DNA of 22,438 nucleotides, taken from the IMG/VR virus record IMGVR_UViG_3300032893_000288, positions 1 through 22,438 of that record; one strand, 5' to 3'. Position numbers and translations under genes: made by a program. The stretch is from a virus. Under the pieces are notes generated by a model. It was given only the letters and a program-made list of their open reading frames with translations, was not told where the DNA came from and made no database searches. Shown here one piece after another: positions 21,014-22,438 of the stretch (position 1 is the stretch's first letter; every line of letters starts with the position of its first letter).

Positions 21014-21732
21014 TTGCATTCTTTTAAAAGCTGTAAAAGCTTATTCGCAAATTTTGTATAAGCAGCGGACCAGGCAGCGGAGCTGGCAGCGGACCAGGCA
21101 GCGAATCTGGCAGCGAATCTGGCAGCGGACCAGGCAGCGAATCTGGCAGCGGACTCGGCAGCGGAGCTGGCAGCGGACTCGGCAGCGGACTCGGCAGCGG
21201 AGCTGGCAGCGGACTCGGCAGTGGACTCGGCAGCGAATCTGGCAGCGAATCTGGCAGCGGACCAGGCAGCGGACCAGGCAGCGGACTCGGCAGTGGACTT
21301 GGCAAGAGACGGTCCTTTAGGATATTTTTCCCATAGCTCAATACATTTATCGATTGCTGATTTGCATTCTGGATATTTTGAATGATCGAAATTATCAAAA
21401 TTAGATTTCAAAATGAAAATTACAAATGGTGCTTTGATTTTATTTAAATCGGCACCTATATTAATTGTAGATAAAAACTTTACCGGCCAAAGTTTAGCTT
21501 CATTAGAAGGTAATTGTTCAAAAATAGCATCTTCAACTAGAGCTAACCATTCTGGTATACCAAGCTCTTCTTCATAAGAAGAATGATTTGATGAATGGAT
21601 CGTGCATCCAACAGCACATCCTTTACCATTTTCCCAATAGACACCTTTTACAATTTCATCTGCTTTAGCATGTGCTTTAATGCGATTTAGATATTTTTGT
21701 TTGATTTTTTCATCATTATGAAATGCTTGCAT
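21010..21732 (-). CDS. Phage protein with Ala-rich four-residue tandem repeats
   Basis: I start this 240-aa protein at the ATG at 21732, seven bases after GAGG. The longer reading to 21819 would extend through the upstream gene. The N-terminal half has a '[20 protein letters not shown]' helix and the block [20 protein letters not shown] (about 34-53), then [21 protein letters not shown] recognise this opening from a phage protein family that also ends in 'AAWSAAR' repeats, but I cannot name its function. From about residue 143 to 225 there are roughly twenty units of four residues such as [12 protein letters not shown] and SAAE, with a final helix [10 protein letters not shown]. The repeat-encoding DNA is itself a 12-bp tandem array. 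The role is unknown. Confidence 0.75.
   Translation of the reverse strand: MQAFHNDEKIKQKYLNRIKAHAKADEIVKGVYWENGKGCAVGCTIHSSNHSSYEEELGIPEWLALVEDAIFEQLPSNEAKLWPVKFLSTINIGADLNKIKAPFVIFILKSNFDNFDHSKYPECKSAIDKCIELWEKYPKGPSLAKSTAESAAWSAAWSAARFAARFAAESTAESAASSAAESAAESAASSAAESAARFAAWSAARFAARFAAWSAASSAAWSAAYTKFANKLLQLLKECK
21062..21301. repeat. Twenty-copy 12-bp tandem repeat inside a coding region
   Basis: Twenty consecutive 12-bp units begin GCAGCGGA or GCAGCGAA (two begin GCAGTGGA) and end in a few variants (CCAG, GCTG, CTCG, TCTG, CTTG). They are in phase with the coding frame, giving four-residue repeats. The array keeps open frames on both strands by periodicity alone, so ORFs called elsewhere over it are artefacts. 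Such arrays change length readily by slipped-strand replication or recombination. Confidence 0.95.
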
Positions 21733-21916
21733 TATCAACCTCTTCTGGATCTGGAATAAAAACTCTTTCCATTTCAACAAGCTCAATAAGCTGTCGAATG
21801 TCCCAAAGAACACAATCAAACCAATTTAATAATTCAAGATCAGAAGCAGTTCTTTTTTCTTTGAGCTGCTCTATTAAAGCCTGTCGTTGTTGAATGTAGT
21901 CTATGACTCTATTCAT
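21716..21916 (-). CDS. Small helical protein of unknown function
   Basis: A 66-aa product from the ATG at 21916, four bases after the preceding stop with AGGA seven bases upstream. It is helical throughout (VIDYIQQRQALIEQLKEKR, then LELLNWFDCVLWDIRQLIE) and has an acidic C-terminus. It overlaps the repeat-protein gene by 17 bp. No family is recognised. It may be a partner of one of its neighbours. Confidence 0.55.
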   Translation of the reverse strand: MNRVIDYIQQRQALIEQLKEKRTASDLELLNWFDCVLWDIRQLIELVEMERVFIPDPEEVDNASIS

Positions 21917-21917
21917 A

Positions 21918-22199
21918 TCAAAATCCTGGATCATCTGAATCCCATCCGGGAGGTTCAGGAAAAGCTGCTTGCTGGCGTTGTTGAGGTTTAGGCGATTGAG
22001 CTTTTTGTTGTGAAGCTTTCGGTGACACTGAAATTAAATAATCAGGATGAGTAGGTTTAGTTTTTTTTGAATTCACTGACATGTTCACCCAACTATTAAC
22101 CAGATCCACATCTTGCATTTCTTGTTCTTTGAAAGAAATTGAGATGTAATCTCCCTTTTCTCCTTTTTTAAACCAACCAGCACCTACGATTTTTGACAT
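21918..22199 (-). CDS. Small putative single-stranded DNA-binding-like protein with acidic tip
   Basis: A 93-aa protein from the ATG at 22199, which has AAAGGAG seven bases upstream. Earlier in-frame starts to 22295 lack such a site and lie inside the upstream gene. Residues 1-60 form a beta-rich domain (SKIVGAGWFKKGEKGDYISI). They are followed by a Pro/Gln/Ser/Lys linker (about 61-80) and an acidic, hydrophobic end, PGWDSDDPGF. A flexible linker followed by a D-rich tail ending in Pro-x-Phe is the layout of bacterial and phage SSB proteins, whose tip recruits partners. Its place next to a RecB/Cas4-like nuclease fits DNA recombination or replication. The N-terminal domain is small for an OB fold, so this remains an inference. 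Confidence 0.6.
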   Translation of the reverse strand: MSKIVGAGWFKKGEKGDYISISFKEQEMQDVDLVNSWVNMSVNSKKTKPTHPDYLISVSPKASQQKAQSPKPQQRQQAAFPEPPGWDSDDPGF

Positions 22200-22438
22200 T
22201 GTTCTTCTCCTTTGAAGATGAATTTGGGCGAACCATTTTTGAATTCTTTTTGATAAGGGCCTTTGCATTCTTGTAGATATGGACAATAAGAGCATGGAAA
22301 TGGAGCGATAATTCTGCCAGTTGGTTTATCACGAAATTTTTCTGAGATTAAGCCAAATGGAGCGGCTGGAATATTTTCATCAATAGCCATTTTGAATTCA
22401 GTGTAAACACGATCAGCAAGAAATGGATCATAGTCGAA
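22184..22438 (-). CDS. RecB/Cas4-like nuclease, C-terminal end (N-terminus outside window)
   Basis: The frame is open from the right edge of the window to a stop at 22184 (84 residues visible). An ATG at 22390 lies inside, but the frame continues upstream without a stop, so the gene is cut by the window. The end contains a cysteine set: C-x2-C-x5-C in FPCSYCPYLQEC, and a last Cys in EEQCQKS. Cas4/AddB-type PD-(D/E)XK exonucleases close with such a cluster, which binds an iron-sulphur centre. PCSYCPY-type ends are known in phage exonucleases of the PDDEXK family. The catalytic core lies outside. It overlaps the SSB-like gene by 16 bp. The partial extent limits certainty. Confidence 0.65.
   Translation of the reverse strand, partial: FDYDPFLADRVYTEFKMAIDENIPAAPFGLISEKFRDKPTGRIIAPFPCSYCPYLQECKGPYQKEFKNGSPKFIFKGEEQCQKS

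Noticed and set aside
21062-21301. CRISPR array
   Set aside because: The repeats are contiguous 12-bp units without spacers and are in frame with a protein.
20940-21398. ORFs on other frames across the tandem repeat (plus strand and a second minus-strand frame)
   Set aside because: They are open only because a 12-bp repeat lacks stops in several frames. The frame with the conserved upstream domain and ribosome binding site is the real one.

Overview
This window looks like part of the genome of a tailed double-stranded DNA phage (Caudoviricetes). It reads right to left: almost every gene is on the minus strand and they are packed with 1-50 bp overlaps (TAATG, ATGA). Starts are preceded by AAGGAG-type ribosome binding sites, and TTG/GTG starts are frequent. 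Base composition is AT-leaning. The gene set (TerS, TerL, portal, scaffold, HK97-type capsid, neck protein, tail fibre, no tape-measure or sheath gene in view) fits a short-tailed, podovirus-like phage, but the left end is cut off. The host is unknown. A Sec signal peptide on one gene and a GT9/FkbM pair hint at a Gram-negative host.

Region by region, in transcription order from the right: (a) 22438-19449 is an early/DNA-metabolism block. It holds the C-terminal end of a RecB/Cas4-like nuclease with a cysteine cluster, a small protein with an SSB-like acidic tip, an Ala-rich protein encoded by twenty 12-bp tandem repeats, two small zinc-ribbon proteins and several orphans. It also holds a 204-nt strongly foldable non-coding stretch at 19947-20150. 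(b) 19427-17608 holds a secreted beta-helix protein with its own promoter, coupled to a PD-(D/E)XK nuclease. (c) 17034-17607 has no credible gene. Instead, on the plus strand, it carries a promoter, about 400 nt rich in local helices and an intrinsic terminator: a candidate large structured RNA. (d) 17033-15043 is a cluster of small genes, including an HTH-like protein and a GNAT acetyltransferase, followed by tRNA-Asn. (e) 14921-6477 is the packaging and head module: TerS, an orphan DNA methyltransferase wedged into TerS/TerL, TerL, four small proteins, portal, scaffold, major capsid protein. (f) 4803-6446 is a plus-strand island with its own promoter and terminator: a glycosyltransferase family 9 enzyme split in two at its domain junction, plus an FkbM methyltransferase. 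(g) 4669-1 resumes the minus-strand virion genes: a structural/decoration-like protein, an FN3-fused neck protein, a small virion protein, a Gly-rich tail fibre, and a partial neck/tail hub protein.

The packaging and head genes act together in capsid assembly and DNA filling. The plus-strand island and the secreted beta-helix gene are cargo of 'moron' type, with transcription signals of their own. They may alter virion or host-surface glycans. The two most unusual items are the two candidate structured RNAs, neither of which I can assign to a known class with confidence.
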